A stretch of 64,000 bases of DNA from Mollicutes bacterium (GTDB lineage: Bacteria > Bacillota_I > Bacilli_A > RF39 > UBA660), in contig SFOJ01000007.1 in NCBI GenBank assembly GCA_004552445.1, forward strand, positions 1-64,000, given 5' to 3'. Shown piece by piece: positions 39,019 to 48,466 of this stretch (position 1 is its first letter; every line of letters begins with the position of its first letter). The notes under the pieces are model-generated. The model had not been told where the DNA came from and did no database searches. It saw nothing but the letters and a program-made list of their open reading frames with translations. The translations under genes and the position numbers were made by a program.

Positions 39019-39825
39019 ATGGAAAAAATTTTTGAAAAATTAATTGAGGGTGGAACTGATTTATGTATTAAGTTAGTTATATCAATTTTTATATTACTAA
39101 TTGGGAATAAAATAATTAAAGCAATTGAAAAGATGCTTAAAAAGGAGAAAAAATTTAGTAAACTTGAAGATCCTAGTGTTAAAAGTTTTGTTATTAGCTT
39201 TATTACAATATCATTAAAATTATTGTTATTTGTTACTGTTTTAAGTATTATCGGAATACCAATGACATCATTAATTACAATATTAGGTTCTTGTGCGGTT
39301 GCCGTTGGTTTAGCACTTCAAGGTGGATTATCTAACTTAGCAGGTGGAATTATGCTTCTTATATTCAAACCTTTTACTATTGGAGATTATATAGAAGCTA
39401 ATGGTAAAGAAGGAACAGTAAAATCAATATCATTATTTTATACAACAATAGTAGGTATTGATAATGTTGTGATACAACTTCCTAATGGTACATTATCAAA
39501 CTCTTGTATTACAAATTACACTGCGTGTGAAAAAAGAATGCTTAATATTGTTTATGATGTGAGTTATGACTCTAATATTGATAAAGTTAAAAAGGTTCTT
39601 CAAGAAGTAATTGATGAGGAAGATAAAATAATTAAAGATGAACCAATAAGAATAGCAGTTAAATCACATAATGATTCATCAATTGGTATAGTTTTTAGAG
39701 CATGGACTCTTACTAGCGATTACTGGGATGTATACTTTAGAATAATGGAAAATGTAAAGAAAAAATTTGATAAAAATGGTATTGAAATACCATATCCTCA
39801 AATGGATGTTCATATGAAAAAGTAA
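39019..39825 (+). CDS. mscS: Small-conductance mechanosensitive channel, MscS family
   Basis: 268 residues. Three membrane helices: LCIKLVISIFILLIGNKII, SFVISFITISLKLLLFVTVL and the pore helix region ITILGSCAVAVGLALQGGLSNLAGGIMLL, which carries the Gly/Ala pattern of TM3. The cytoplasmic beta domain follows with FTIGDYIEANGKEGTVKSISLFYTTI and the conserved LPNGTLSNSCITNYT. It opens under membrane tension and protects against osmotic downshock. Single gene with its own promoter and terminator. Confidence 0.95.
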   Translation: MEKIFEKLIEGGTDLCIKLVISIFILLIGNKIIKAIEKMLKKEKKFSKLEDPSVKSFVISFITISLKLLLFVTVLSIIGIPMTSLITILGSCAVAVGLALQGGLSNLAGGIMLLIFKPFTIGDYIEANGKEGTVKSISLFYTTIVGIDNVVIQLPNGTLSNSCITNYTACEKRMLNIVYDVSYDSNIDKVKKVLQEVIDEEDKIIKDEPIRIAVKSHNDSSIGIVFRAWTLTSDYWDVYFRIMENVKKKFDKNGIEIPYPQMDVHMKK

Positions 39826-39850
39826 GTACATGTAATAATGTACTTTTTCA
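39824..39850 (+). terminator. Terminator after mscS
   Basis: AAGTACAT (39824-39831) pairs with ATGTACTT (39838-39845), then T's. Confidence 0.75.
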
Positions 39851-39911
39851 TTTGTATAAAACTAATAAATATGATATTATATTAGTAGATTAAAAATAGA
39901 GGTGGCCTGTA

Positions 39912-41312
39912 ATGCAAGAGAGTGTTATTGTTGAACAATTTAATCGTGATCTTCTTAGAAAACTTAAAGTTTTATATGATAAGTATACATCACTTAAATC
40001 AAGTCTTTCTAAACTACCTAAAGATTCAATTGAGGCCAAAAAAATTAGTTCAGAGTATAGTGAAGTTATTAAAGAATATAATAGATTTTCTGATTCATAC
40101 CAAGTTACTTCTAAATTTACTAAACTAGATCAGATTGAAAAATATCAAAATCAAATTCGAAATGAAAGAAATAAATTACTTGCTGAATATGAAGAACTTA
40201 AAGTTAAATATAATGAGGCAGTTAAAAATAAAGCAAGTATAGCAGAACTTAATAAAATAGCTTTAAGAGCTACTGAAATATTAAAAATAAATTCTTTTTA
40301 TAATGAATTACTTTTAATGATGGATAAACCTTTATCATTAAAATCTCAAATTATTTCAGTAGATGATGTTAAGAGAAAAGTTAGAGAAGTTCCTAAAAGT
40401 GAAACTTCTAAAGAAAAAACAGTCGTTTCTTCAGTAGAAAACCCAGTTTCACAGACTAAAACAGAAAAAAAGAATTATGCAAGTGATCCTGATATTTTAG
40501 CTTTACATACTATGAATAGAAAAATACAAGGTTTAAAAGATATGTATTATAAAATGGATAGCAAATCTCAAGAAGCTAAAAAGTTAAAAATAGTTATATA
40601 TAAGTTATGTACTGAAAGAGAAGAAATGATTACTAAATTATTGGGTTATGAGGCTGCTAATAAGATTATTATGGTTGAAAGTATGGAAGATGCTACTTTT
40701 TCTAAAGAAGATACTCCTTTAGAAAAACCATTTGAACTTAAAAGTTCAACTTTTAGTAGTGAATTTACTACTCTTGTTTATATGTTAGGTGATTTAGAAT
40801 TTAGTGGACTTGATTCAGAAACATTTAAAAAATATAGAGCTTTAGAGGATAAAGCTTTACAAAAGGCAGGAAAAAAGAATTTACTTACTCTTAATCAATC
40901 TTATAAAAAATGTTATGATAGTCTAATTAAAAAATATCATAATATTTTAAGAACTATTGTTGGAAAAGATGATAAATTAGTTTCTATGGGACAAGATTTA
41001 CTTGGAACATTACGTTTATTTAACATAAATGGAGGATATGCAAGTTTTAAAGCAAAACATAAAGATGGTAAAATTGGTAGTGAAGCAATTTCAAAAGAAA
41101 TGTATAAAGAAGGAATAGATAGAATCAAAACTTTATTAAATGCTATTAATACATATGGAACTAGAGTAATTGAAAGAAATGGTGGAATTATTACTGTTAA
41201 TGATACAGAAAAAACAAGAGAACAACGAATTGCTGAAATAAATACTAAATATTTTGAGATTTATGATATGATACTTCAAACTCATAAACAAACAGTTGTA
41301 AGCAATTTATAG
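39912..41312 (+). CDS. Uncharacterised coiled-coil protein
   Basis: 466 residues, soluble, strongly charged. Residues 1-145 form a coiled coil (LRKLKVLYDKYTSLKSSL ... KYQNQIRNERNKLLAEYEELK). A Ser/Thr/Lys linker (165-200) leads to a second coiled coil (NRKIQGLKDMYYKM ...) and a C-terminal helical domain with GRDDKLVS-like VGKDDKLVSMGQDLLGTLRL. No signal peptide or membrane segment. No family recognised. Extended -10 promoter TGATATTAT (39872-39880) and GAGGTGG ribosome site; own terminator. Could be a cytoskeletal or division-linked protein, but this is speculation. Confidence 0.65.
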   Translation: MQESVIVEQFNRDLLRKLKVLYDKYTSLKSSLSKLPKDSIEAKKISSEYSEVIKEYNRFSDSYQVTSKFTKLDQIEKYQNQIRNERNKLLAEYEELKVKYNEAVKNKASIAELNKIALRATEILKINSFYNELLLMMDKPLSLKSQIISVDDVKRKVREVPKSETSKEKTVVSSVENPVSQTKTEKKNYASDPDILALHTMNRKIQGLKDMYYKMDSKSQEAKKLKIVIYKLCTEREEMITKLLGYEAANKIIMVESMEDATFSKEDTPLEKPFELKSSTFSSEFTTLVYMLGDLEFSGLDSETFKKYRALEDKALQKAGKKNLLTLNQSYKKCYDSLIKKYHNILRTIVGKDDKLVSMGQDLLGTLRLFNINGGYASFKAKHKDGKIGSEAISKEMYKEGIDRIKTLLNAINTYGTRVIERNGGIITVNDTEKTREQRIAEINTKYFEIYDMILQTHKQTVVSNL

Positions 41313-41323
41313 TTAAATATTAT

Positions 41324-41352
41324 AAGAGCATGTAAATGCTCTTTTCTTTTTG
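41324..41352 (+). terminator. Terminator after the coiled-coil gene
   Basis: AAGAGCAT (41324-41331), GTAA loop, ATGCTCTT (41336-41343), then T-rich. Confidence 0.75.
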
Positions 41353-41386
41353 AATTAATTATATTATAATTATTATGGTGAATAAA

Positions 41387-41830
41387 ATGAGTAAAGGAAA
41401 AATTTATAAAATTGATGAGAATGATTCTAGAAGAACTAGTCAAAAGTATACTTATGATAGAGATGATTTAATTACATTTGGAATAAGTGTTCTTGTTTAT
41501 GCGATTGTATTATTACTTGCTAGTAATTTATTTAGAGGAATTTATGTTGAAAACTTTTTCTATGCAATTATTTCAGCATTAATATTAAGTTTATTAAATT
41601 CAACTATAAAGCCAATACTTATATTTTGGACTTTACCTCTTAGCATAGTTACTTTTGGAATTGCTTATCCTATTGTTAATATGATAATTTTAAAATTATG
41701 TGATATTCTTATGGGAAATGCTTTTGGAGTAAGTGGTTTCTTTAGTACATTTATTGTTGCTATATTTATTAGTGGTATGAGAATGTTATTAGATCAAATG
41801 ATTACTAAGAAAGTAGGTAAAAGAAAATGA
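41387..41830 (+). CDS. YvlD-like small membrane protein (phage-holin superfamily IV type)
   Basis: 147 residues from ATG 41387 (GGTGA five bases upstream); an in-frame ATG at 41375 is less well placed. Four membrane helices with the family pattern NSTIKPILIFWTLPLSIVTFGIAYPIVNMIIL. Function unknown; YvlD relatives are linked to envelope stress in Bacilli. The stop overlaps the lgt start (ATGA), so translation is coupled with lipoprotein maturation. Confidence 0.75.
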   Translation: MSKGKIYKIDENDSRRTSQKYTYDRDDLITFGISVLVYAIVLLLASNLFRGIYVENFFYAIISALILSLLNSTIKPILIFWTLPLSIVTFGIAYPIVNMIILKLCDILMGNAFGVSGFFSTFIVAIFISGMRMLLDQMITKKVGKRK

Positions 41831-42639
41831 ATCCAGTTATATTTAATATAGGAAATTATGAATTAAGATGGTATAGTGTCCTAATAGCTATTGCTGTTAT
41901 TATTGGATATGTTTTAATTGTTAGTGAAAGTCGTAGATTCAAAATTAAAAAAGAATTTATGTTTAATATGATGTTTTGGACTTTAATATTTGCAATTATT
42001 GGAGCAAGACTTTATTATGTTGCTTTTAATCTAGAATATTATAGAACTAATGTACTTGAAATATTTCAAATATGGAAGGGTGGACTTGCTATTCATGGTG
42101 CTTTACTATTTGGTGCCATTACTATAATTATTTATTGTAAAAAATATAAAGTTAGAGTTGGTAAAATACTTGATATTATAGTTCCTGCTTTATTACTTGG
42201 CCAAGCTATTGGTAGATGGGGTAATTTCTTTAATTCAGAAGCATATGGCTCAATAGTTTCATATCAACAATTAGTAAATATGAAAATAATACCTCAATTT
42301 ATAATTGATAATATGTTTATTAATGGTAGTTATCATTTACCAATGTTCTATTTTGAGTCATTATGGTGTTTATTAGGTTTCTTCTTGTCTTTATTTTTAA
42401 GAAGAAGAAAATATATTAAAGATGGACAATTAGTTGCATTCTATATGATGTGGTATAGTGTTGCTAGATTTGTTATTGAAACATTTAGAACAGATGCATT
42501 ACTATTTAATGGTATTAGGGTTGCTAGAGTAGTTAGTGTTCTTATGTTTATTATTGGCTTAATTATTCAATTTATACAAAGTAGAAAACCTAAACTTGAT
42601 GAATTATATAATAAAGCGGAGGAAGAAGTAAGGTTTTAG
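41827..42639 (+). CDS. lgt: Prolipoprotein diacylglyceryl transferase
   Basis: 270 residues, seven membrane helices. Signature GGLAIHGALLFGAI and the hallmark GRWGNFFNSEAYG (Arg and Asn/Glu of the active site), with YHLPMFYFESLW following. Lgt transfers diacylglycerol from phosphatidylglycerol to the lipobox Cys of prelipoproteins at the membrane. It lies in an operon with the YvlD-like gene (4-base overlap) and trxB (8-base gap). Confidence 0.97.
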   Translation: MNPVIFNIGNYELRWYSVLIAIAVIIGYVLIVSESRRFKIKKEFMFNMMFWTLIFAIIGARLYYVAFNLEYYRTNVLEIFQIWKGGLAIHGALLFGAITIIIYCKKYKVRVGKILDIIVPALLLGQAIGRWGNFFNSEAYGSIVSYQQLVNMKIIPQFIIDNMFINGSYHLPMFYFESLWCLLGFFLSLFLRRRKYIKDGQLVAFYMMWYSVARFVIETFRTDALLFNGIRVARVVSVLMFIIGLIIQFIQSRKPKLDELYNKAEEEVRF

Positions 42640-42647
42640 GAGGAAAT

Positions 42648-43541
42648 ATGTTTGATTCTATAATTATTGGTGCGGGACCAGCTGGTATGTGTGCTTCAAT
42701 ATATTCTGCTAGAAGTGGACTTAATACGTTATTACTTGATGAAAGTGTACCAGGTGGTTTATTAAATAAAATTAGTATTGTTGAAAATTATTTAGGATAT
42801 AAAAGTATTAATGGTTCTGATTTAGCACTTAATATGTATAATCATGTTAAGAATGAAAATGTAACTTTTAAATTAGAAAAAGTAGTTTCTATTAGAGATG
42901 ATGGTGAATACAAAGTAGTTACTACTACTAAAGGTGAGTATAAAACAAAAGGTGTTATTATTGCAATTGGAAGAAAGCCTCGTAAGAGTGGAATACCAAA
43001 TGAGAATGTGTATGCCGGCAAGGGTGTTAGTTATTGCGCTATATGTGATGCTCCACTTTATAAAAATAAAAAGCTTGTTGTTCTTGGGGGTGGTGATTCT
43101 GCGTTTGAAGAAGCAATATATTTGTCTAATTTTGCATTTTCAGTAACAATAGTAGTAAGAAATAAGATAAGTGCTAGTGATGCATTAGTAGCTGAAGCTA
43201 AAGATAAGAATATAGAAATTATTATTGGAAAGGAAGCAGTTGATTTCCTTGGAACAGATGTTATAAAACAAGTTAAATTTAATGATGAAAGTACTATTGA
43301 TTGTGATGGAGTGTTTATCTATTATGGATATCAAGCAGATACAGCATTTATGAAAGATTTAAATATTACTGATGATAAAGGTTATATTGAAGTAGATAAT
43401 TCTATGAGAACAAAAGAACCATTTATATATGCATGTGGTGATATTATTAAAAAAGATGTTTATCAAATAGTAACAGCTGCTAGTGATGGATGTATAGCTG
43501 CATTATCACTTAAGAAAGATATAAATAAAAGTGGAAAGTAA
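42648..43541 (+). CDS. trxB: Thioredoxin reductase (NADPH)
   Basis: 297 residues. FAD site GAGPAGMCASIYSARSGL at the N-terminus, redox CAIC in YCAICDAPLYK (near 130), NADPH site LGGGDSAFEEAIYL, and the C-terminal FAD motif YACGDI. It reduces thioredoxin with NADPH. TrxA is encoded 17 kb away in this window. Neighbours lgt-trxB are in the same order as in many Bacilli. AGGAGG ribosome site. Confidence 0.97.
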   Translation: MFDSIIIGAGPAGMCASIYSARSGLNTLLLDESVPGGLLNKISIVENYLGYKSINGSDLALNMYNHVKNENVTFKLEKVVSIRDDGEYKVVTTTKGEYKTKGVIIAIGRKPRKSGIPNENVYAGKGVSYCAICDAPLYKNKKLVVLGGGDSAFEEAIYLSNFAFSVTIVVRNKISASDALVAEAKDKNIEIIIGKEAVDFLGTDVIKQVKFNDESTIDCDGVFIYYGYQADTAFMKDLNITDDKGYIEVDNSMRTKEPFIYACGDIIKKDVYQIVTAASDGCIAALSLKKDINKSGK

Positions 43542-43917
43542 ATATATTGATATAGTATTATTAATTATAGAAAATATAATTTCATTTGTGATGTTAGTAT
43601 TTTTTTCTAATATGGAGCTAGCACTAACTATACAGATAATATTATTTTTTCTATTTTTTCTATATTTAGTTATTAAATATAGAGGCTTGAATATAGATTA
43701 TAAAATAATTATTTCTTATGTTATTATTATAGCAATAGAATTTTTGATAACATATTTATTTAGTGATAAATTTAATCTAATAATTAAAGAGGATTTTAGT
43801 AACCTGGAATCAACTTTTGGAGTATTCTCATATTTTATGATTAATGTCTTTTCAGTTTTGATATTGATATTTACTAATTTAATAAAAGTGTGTATTAAAA
43901 AGATAAAGACTAGTTGA
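43531..43917 (+). CDS. Small membrane protein after trxB
   Basis: 128 residues starting with GTG at 43531, overlapping trxB by 11 bases. About four membrane segments: IVLLIIENIISFVMLVFF, ALTIQIILFFLFFLYLVI, IIISYVIIIAIEFLITYL and SYFMINVFSVLILIFTNLI, basic end KKIKTS. No family recognised. No later start codon would keep the first helix. Confidence 0.55.
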   Translation: MESKYIDIVLLIIENIISFVMLVFFSNMELALTIQIILFFLFFLYLVIKYRGLNIDYKIIISYVIIIAIEFLITYLFSDKFNLIIKEDFSNLESTFGVFSYFMINVFSVLILIFTNLIKVCIKKIKTS

Positions 43918-43966
43918 CAATAGCTATTAATAAAATTAAAATAAAATAACTTTATTGGAGGATTAT

Positions 43967-44665
43967 ATGTTAGTATACGGTAGAAATGTTGTAAATGAAA
44001 TTTTAAATGGTAAAACTAAAATATATAAAGTGTTTCTTGATAATAATTATAAAGATGAAGATATACTTAATAAAATAGATAAACGTGGTCTTAAGAAGTT
44101 TCATGTTGATAAGAGTAAATTAGATAAAATGTGTGGTAATTCTACTAATCAAGGAATTGCGATGGATATAGAAGAATTTAACTATTATGATATTAAAACT
44201 ATTGAAAATGATGATAAATCAAATTTTGTAGTTATGTTAGATTCTATTGAAGATCCTCATAATTTTGGAGCAATAATTCGTACTTGTGAATGTGCTGGTG
44301 TTGACTATATTATTATTCCTAAAAATAGAAGTGTATCAGTTAATAGTACTGTATATAAAACTTCTAGCGGTGCTCTTTCAAATATGAAAATAGTGGAAGT
44401 AGCTAATCTTCATAATACTATTAAAAAACTTAAAGATTTAGGTTTTTGGGTTTATGGAAGTGATGCTAAAGGAAAAGATTATAGGAGTATAGATTTTGGC
44501 GGTAAAACATGTTTAATAATTGGTAGCGAAGGTCATGGACTTAAACAAATAGTTAGTAATTCATGTGATGAGATAATATCTCTTCCAATGAAAGGGAAAA
44601 TCAATTCTCTAAATGCTTCTGTTGCTGCTGGTATATTTATTTATGAGATTATGAAATATAAATAG
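43967..44665 (+). CDS. rlmB: 23S rRNA (guanosine-2'-O)-methyltransferase RlmB / SpoU family
   Basis: 232 residues. ATG 43967 follows TTGGAGGA; an in-frame TTG at 43955 is part of that site. N-terminal substrate-binding domain opens LVYGRNVVNEIL. The SPOUT catalytic domain has motif 1 DSIEDPHNFGAIIRTCECAG, motif 2 LIIGSEGHGL and motif 3 IPMKGKINSLNASVAAGIFIYE. It methylates G2251-type ribose in 23S rRNA. The sigma-factor gene follows 7 bases later, the neighbourhood seen in Bacilli (rlmB near sigH). Confidence 0.93.
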   Translation: MLVYGRNVVNEILNGKTKIYKVFLDNNYKDEDILNKIDKRGLKKFHVDKSKLDKMCGNSTNQGIAMDIEEFNYYDIKTIENDDKSNFVVMLDSIEDPHNFGAIIRTCECAGVDYIIIPKNRSVSVNSTVYKTSSGALSNMKIVEVANLHNTIKKLKDLGFWVYGSDAKGKDYRSIDFGGKTCLIIGSEGHGLKQIVSNSCDEIISLPMKGKINSLNASVAAGIFIYEIMKYK

Positions 44666-44672
44666 GTGAAGA

Positions 44673-45287
44673 ATGGATTATAGAGATTTAAATGATAATG
44701 AATTAGTTTATTTATGTGCTGAAAATAATGAAGATGCAATAAATTTAATAGTTAATAAATATAAAAATTGTATTCTTATGATATTAAAAGAATACTTAAA
44801 AGAATATAATATTATTGGCGTTGAAGTTGCTGATTTATATCAAGAAGGTTTAATTGGTTTAATGCATGCAATACATTCATATAATCCAACTCGTGATGTA
44901 CTTTTTTATACATATGCGAATGCTTGTATTAGAACTAGTTTAATGTCTGCAATTAGACAAACATTTAGACAAAAGAATAGAATATTGAATTATTCGTATT
45001 CTTTAGATAAAATTTTTGAAGATTCAGGTGATAACTTTTATGAAATACTTAAGGATGAAAGTTATGAACCTAATAAATTACTTTTAAGTAGTGAAGATGA
45101 AAATGAATTAATTAATAAGCTTAAGAGTAAATTAAGTAAAAGTGAACTTGCAATATTTGAACTTAGACTTAAAGGACTTAGTAATGGTGAAATAGCATCA
45201 CTTATAGATAAAGATACTAAATATATAGAAAATAGTTTATTTAGAATTAAAAGAAAATATAAAGAATTAAATAAAGTGGTTTCATAA
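44673..45287 (+). CDS. sigH: Sigma-70 family factor, SigH-like
   Basis: 204 residues. Region 2: DLYQEGLIGLMHAIHSYNPTRDVLFYTYANACIRTSLMSAIR, with the DLYQEGLIG and FYTYA core-binding and -10-melting patterns of sigma-H. Region 4: LSKSELAIFELRLKGLSNGEIASLIDKDTKYIENSLFRIKRK. In Bacilli sigH (spo0H) lies just after rlmB-yacP and directs early sporulation and competence genes. Here yacP is absent and the gene directly follows rlmB. The symbol rests on synteny and length, so a general alternative sigma is possible. Confidence 0.8.
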   Translation: MDYRDLNDNELVYLCAENNEDAINLIVNKYKNCILMILKEYLKEYNIIGVEVADLYQEGLIGLMHAIHSYNPTRDVLFYTYANACIRTSLMSAIRQTFRQKNRILNYSYSLDKIFEDSGDNFYEILKDESYEPNKLLLSSEDENELINKLKSKLSKSELAIFELRLKGLSNGEIASLIDKDTKYIENSLFRIKRKYKELNKVVS

Positions 45288-45298
45288 ATCACTTTTTA
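45273..45298 (+). terminator. Terminator after the sigma factor gene
   Basis: AAAGTGGTTT (45273-45282) pairs with AAATCACTTT (45286-45295, one G-T pair), then T's. The stem includes the stop codon. Confidence 0.7.
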
Positions 45299-45300
45299 TA

Positions 45301-45309
45301 TGTTATAAT
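45301..45309 (+). promoter_or_regulatory. Extended -10 promoter of ruvA operon
   Basis: TGT then TATAAT (45304-45309), 18 bases before the ruvA ATG. Confidence 0.55.
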
Positions 45310-45327
45310 TGTTAAGAGGATGATGTT

Positions 45328-45879
45328 ATGTTTGATTATATTAAAGGTTTAGTTACTCGTACAGTAGCTAATTATGTTGTAATAGATTGTAATGGAGTTG
45401 GGTATAAAATATATACACCAAATCCATATAAATTTAAAGAGGGGGAAGAGTCTACTGCTTATGTGTATAATCATATTAGAGAAGATGAGAATGTTCTTTA
45501 TGGTTTTACTACTGAAGATGAAAGAGAACTTTTCTTAAAATTAATTAGTGTTAAAGGACTTGGTCCTAAAATGGCTATGCCAATACTAGCAACAGGATCA
45601 ATTAATGGTATAGTTGATGCGATAGATAGAGAAAATGTTTTATATCTTAAGAAATTTCCTAAGATTGGCGAGAAAGTTGCGAGACAAATAATACTTGATT
45701 TAAAAGGCAAACTTGCTATGAGTGAAAATGATGTAAATAATACAACAGATGAATTAGTACTTGCACTTGAAGCCTTAGGATATAAACCAGTTGATATTAA
45801 GAATGTTGTTATTAAAGTTGATAAGACTTTAAATATAGAAAGTCAGATTAAAGAGGCTTTAAAATTATTATTAAAATAA
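45328..45879 (+). CDS. ruvA: Holliday junction branch migration protein RuvA
   Basis: 183 residues. OB-fold N-terminus MFDYIKGLVTRTVANYVVIDCNGVGYKI, helix-hairpin-helix pair LISVKGLGPKMAMPIL and LKKFPKIGEKVARQIILDLKGKL, and C-terminal RuvB-binding domain TDELVLALEALGYKPVDIKNVV. Tetramers bind Holliday junctions and recruit the RuvB motor. In an operon with a HAD nucleotidase and ruvB. Confidence 0.96.
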   Translation: MFDYIKGLVTRTVANYVVIDCNGVGYKIYTPNPYKFKEGEESTAYVYNHIREDENVLYGFTTEDERELFLKLISVKGLGPKMAMPILATGSINGIVDAIDRENVLYLKKFPKIGEKVARQIILDLKGKLAMSENDVNNTTDELVLALEALGYKPVDIKNVVIKVDKTLNIESQIKEALKLLLK

Positions 45880-45889
45880 GGAGTTTTTT

Positions 45890-46474
45890 ATGAGTAATAT
45901 GGTAATTGGAATTGATATGGATGATACTATATGTTCTACTAATGAACGAATTATAGTTGAAGCAGATAAATATGATAAAGAAGTTTTAGGTGGCACTGGA
46001 GTAAAAGATGTAAAGGCATATGAATTTAATGATATGTTAGGATGGGAACCTGAAATGAAAGGCCAATTCTTTAAAGATAGACTTGAATATATAATGGGTG
46101 GTGCTGAAATTAAAGATGATGCTAAAAGAGTAATAAATAAATTGCATGATAAAGGTGCTAAAATAGTTATTATATCTTTTAGAAAAGCTAAATATATAAG
46201 TGATCCATATAAATTAACTAAAGATTGGTTGGATACTGAAGGTGTAAAATACGATAAAATATATGTTGATACTGGAAGTAAAGTAGATGAATGTTTACAA
46301 GAAAAAGTAACATTATTTATAGATGATAAAGAAAGTCATTGTGAAGAAGTAAACTCAGCGGGAATAGATGTATTATTATTTACAAATGAATATAATAAGG
46401 AAGAAAATAGATTTACTAGAGTAAATAATTGGAATGAAGTAGAAAAATATATAGAGGAAAAATATAATGGATGA
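45890..46474 (+). CDS. HAD-family 5'(3')-deoxyribonucleotidase-like protein
   Basis: 194 residues. HAD motif [10 protein letters not shown] (two catalytic Asp), motif [12 protein letters not shown], and the acidic motif [19 protein letters not shown] fit the NT5C-type deoxyribonucleotidase family, which dephosphorylates nucleoside monophosphates. It is placed between ruvA and ruvB and overlaps ruvB by 8 bases, so it is co-translated with the Holliday junction motor. This is an unusual interruption of the ruvAB pair. AAGGAG-type ribosome site. Confidence 0.8.
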   Translation: MSNMVIGIDMDDTICSTNERIIVEADKYDKEVLGGTGVKDVKAYEFNDMLGWEPEMKGQFFKDRLEYIMGGAEIKDDAKRVINKLHDKGAKIVIISFRKAKYISDPYKLTKDWLDTEGVKYDKIYVDTGSKVDECLQEKVTLFIDDKESHCEEVNSAGIDVLLFTNEYNKEENRFTRVNNWNEVEKYIEEKYNG

Positions 46475-47480
46475 GAGAATTGTAACTAATCATGAATTAG
46501 AAGCTGATGCTTTTGAAAAAACGATTAGACCAGATTCTTTTGATGAATATATTGGGCAAAGTGATGTTAAAGAGAATATTAAAGTATTTGTAAAAGCTGC
46601 TAAATTAAGAGGTACAAATCTAGATCATGTTCTTCTATATGGACCTCCTGGTTTAGGTAAAACAACTCTTGCTCATATAATTGCTAATGAACTTGGTACT
46701 AATATAAAGACTGCTAGTGGACCTACTATTGAAAAGAGTGGGGATCTTGCTGCTATACTTTCAACACTTGAACCAAATGATGTATTATTTATTGATGAAA
46801 TTCATAGAATTCCTAGATATATAGAAGAAATTTTATATAGTGCGATGGAAGACTTTAAGTTAGATATAATTATTGGAGGAGAAGGACAAAGTCGTAGTAT
46901 TAAGATTGATTTACCTCCATTCACTTTAATTGGAGCTACTACTCGTAGTGGAGATTTAAGTGCTCCTTTAAGAGACAGATTTGGTATTATGTGCAAACTT
47001 GAATTCTACAGTGATGAGGAACTTGCTTTAATAGTTAAGAGAAGTGCAAGAGTTCTTAATTTAGATATTGAAGATGATGCTGCCCATGAGATAGCTATTA
47101 GGAGTAGAAAAACTCCTCGTATAGCAAACAGATTACTTAAAAGAGTTGGTGATTTTGCTTTAGTAGAAGGAGATGGTCTAATAACATTAGAGCTAGTTAA
47201 AAAAGCTCTTACAAGGCTTAAAATTAATGAATCAGGTTTAGATATAGCTGATGTTCAATATTTAATGAGCATTATTGAAAAATTTAATGGTGGACCAGTA
47301 GGTATTGAAAGTATTGCTTCATCTATTGGTGAAGAAGCAACTACTATAGAAGATGTTATAGAGCCATTCTTACTTCAAGAAGGATATGTTAAGAGAACTA
47401 GTAGAGGAAGAATAATAACAGAAAAAGCATATAGAGAATTTAAAATAAATAATCAAAGAACTTTATTTGATATAGAATAA
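46467..47480 (+). CDS. ruvB: Holliday junction helicase RuvB
   Basis: 337 residues. The AAA+ domain has Walker [14 protein letters not shown], Walker [11 protein letters not shown], sensor 1 [21 protein letters not shown] with the Arg finger, and a winged-helix C-terminus ([41 protein letters not shown]). It drives branch migration with RuvA. Its start lies inside the end of the nucleotidase gene. Confidence 0.98.
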   Translation: MDERIVTNHELEADAFEKTIRPDSFDEYIGQSDVKENIKVFVKAAKLRGTNLDHVLLYGPPGLGKTTLAHIIANELGTNIKTASGPTIEKSGDLAAILSTLEPNDVLFIDEIHRIPRYIEEILYSAMEDFKLDIIIGGEGQSRSIKIDLPPFTLIGATTRSGDLSAPLRDRFGIMCKLEFYSDEELALIVKRSARVLNLDIEDDAAHEIAIRSRKTPRIANRLLKRVGDFALVEGDGLITLELVKKALTRLKINESGLDIADVQYLMSIIEKFNGGPVGIESIASSIGEEATTIEDVIEPFLLQEGYVKRTSRGRIITEKAYREFKINNQRTLFDIE

Positions 47481-47492
47481 ATTTAATAAATC

Positions 47493-47521
47493 AGAACTAA
47501 TGTTTTCTAGTTCTTTTTTTT
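47493..47521 (+). terminator. Terminator after ruvB
   Basis: AGAACTA (47493-47499) pairs with TAGTTCT (47508-47514), then T-tract. Confidence 0.8.
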
Positions 47522-47539
47522 TACAAAAATGTATATTAG

Positions 47540-47548
47540 TGTTATAAT
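47540..47548 (+). promoter_or_regulatory. Extended -10 promoter of HipA-like gene
   Basis: TGT then TATAAT (47543-47548), 22 bases before ATG 47571. Confidence 0.5.
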
Positions 47549-47570
47549 AACATCGTTTAAAGGGGAGAGT

Positions 47571-48434
47571 ATGTTTAATAATGTAACTATTACAAAAGAT
47601 GGAAAAAAAGATATTATTGATATATCTGGAAGAAGATTTAACCAAGTTACTGAGCTTAGTGAAGATGATCTATCTAGATTATTAAAGATTAATAGCGAAT
47701 TATTTAAGTTTTATACTAATTGGTATCTTTTAGATGGAAATTTATTTTATTTTAAAACAGATTATATTTTTAATGAAATATTTTTAAGTGAACTTGCTCA
47801 TGAATTTAATGTTAAATGTGTTCAGTTTATGTTTGCTAAAGATGGTAAGAATTTAGGAATTATAAGTAGAAATTTTAGAAAGAAAACATTTAATTATTAT
47901 GATTATATTGAGTTTTGTAAATTGTTTTTTGGTGAAATTCCTAGTGATATTGAAACATTTAAATCACATTTGTATGCAAAATTTGATAAAGAAAATGCTG
48001 ATAAATTAATGGAACAAATATTTTCTTTAATTGCTTTTGATTTCTTTAGTGGTCAAAATGATAGAACACATATAAATGTAACATTTGAAGAAAAAAATGG
48101 AAATGTATTACTTGCTCCTATGTGTGATAACGGTGTTGCTTTTCATATGGGTGATTTTAATACTTATGTTTCATGTTTTGACAATTTATATTTCCCATAC
48201 GATAACATTATTGATCCTTCACAATTGTATTTATTAAAACTTATAAGAGAAAATATTTTATTTTATAATAAATTATCTAAAGCTTTAGATATAGATATTC
48301 ATGAATTATTAGATAGAACATTAGAAAAATATAAAATTAGAATGTCAACTATTGATAAAATTAAGGTTAATGATTTTTTTGGTTCTAAGTGCGATGTTAT
48401 TGAAAGGGCACTTATATATTCTAAAAAAATATAA
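47571..48434 (+). CDS. HipA-like kinase domain protein
   Basis: 287 residues. ATG 47571 lies behind AAAGGGGAG; a longer frame from 47529 crosses the promoter. The centre FDFFSGQNDRTHINVTFEEKNGNVLLAPMCDNGVAF matches the catalytic loop (NDR/TDR with catalytic Asp and following Asn) and DxG-like metal motif of HipA/CtkA kinases. The N-terminal part lacks the Gly-rich P-loop that full HipA kinases show. No HipB-like antitoxin is next to it. It could be a protein kinase or a pseudokinase with another role. Confidence 0.5.
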   Translation: MFNNVTITKDGKKDIIDISGRRFNQVTELSEDDLSRLLKINSELFKFYTNWYLLDGNLFYFKTDYIFNEIFLSELAHEFNVKCVQFMFAKDGKNLGIISRNFRKKTFNYYDYIEFCKLFFGEIPSDIETFKSHLYAKFDKENADKLMEQIFSLIAFDFFSGQNDRTHINVTFEEKNGNVLLAPMCDNGVAFHMGDFNTYVSCFDNLYFPYDNIIDPSQLYLLKLIRENILFYNKLSKALDIDIHELLDRTLEKYKIRMSTIDKIKVNDFFGSKCDVIERALIYSKKI

Positions 48435-48466
48435 AAAAGTAATAGTTTTTCTATTACTTTTTATAT
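48433..48466. terminator. Bidirectional terminator between convergent genes
   Basis: AAAAAGTAATAG pairs with CTATTACTTTTT around TTTTT. It serves the plus HipA-like gene and overlaps the 3' end of the minus lipoprotein gene. Confidence 0.75.
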
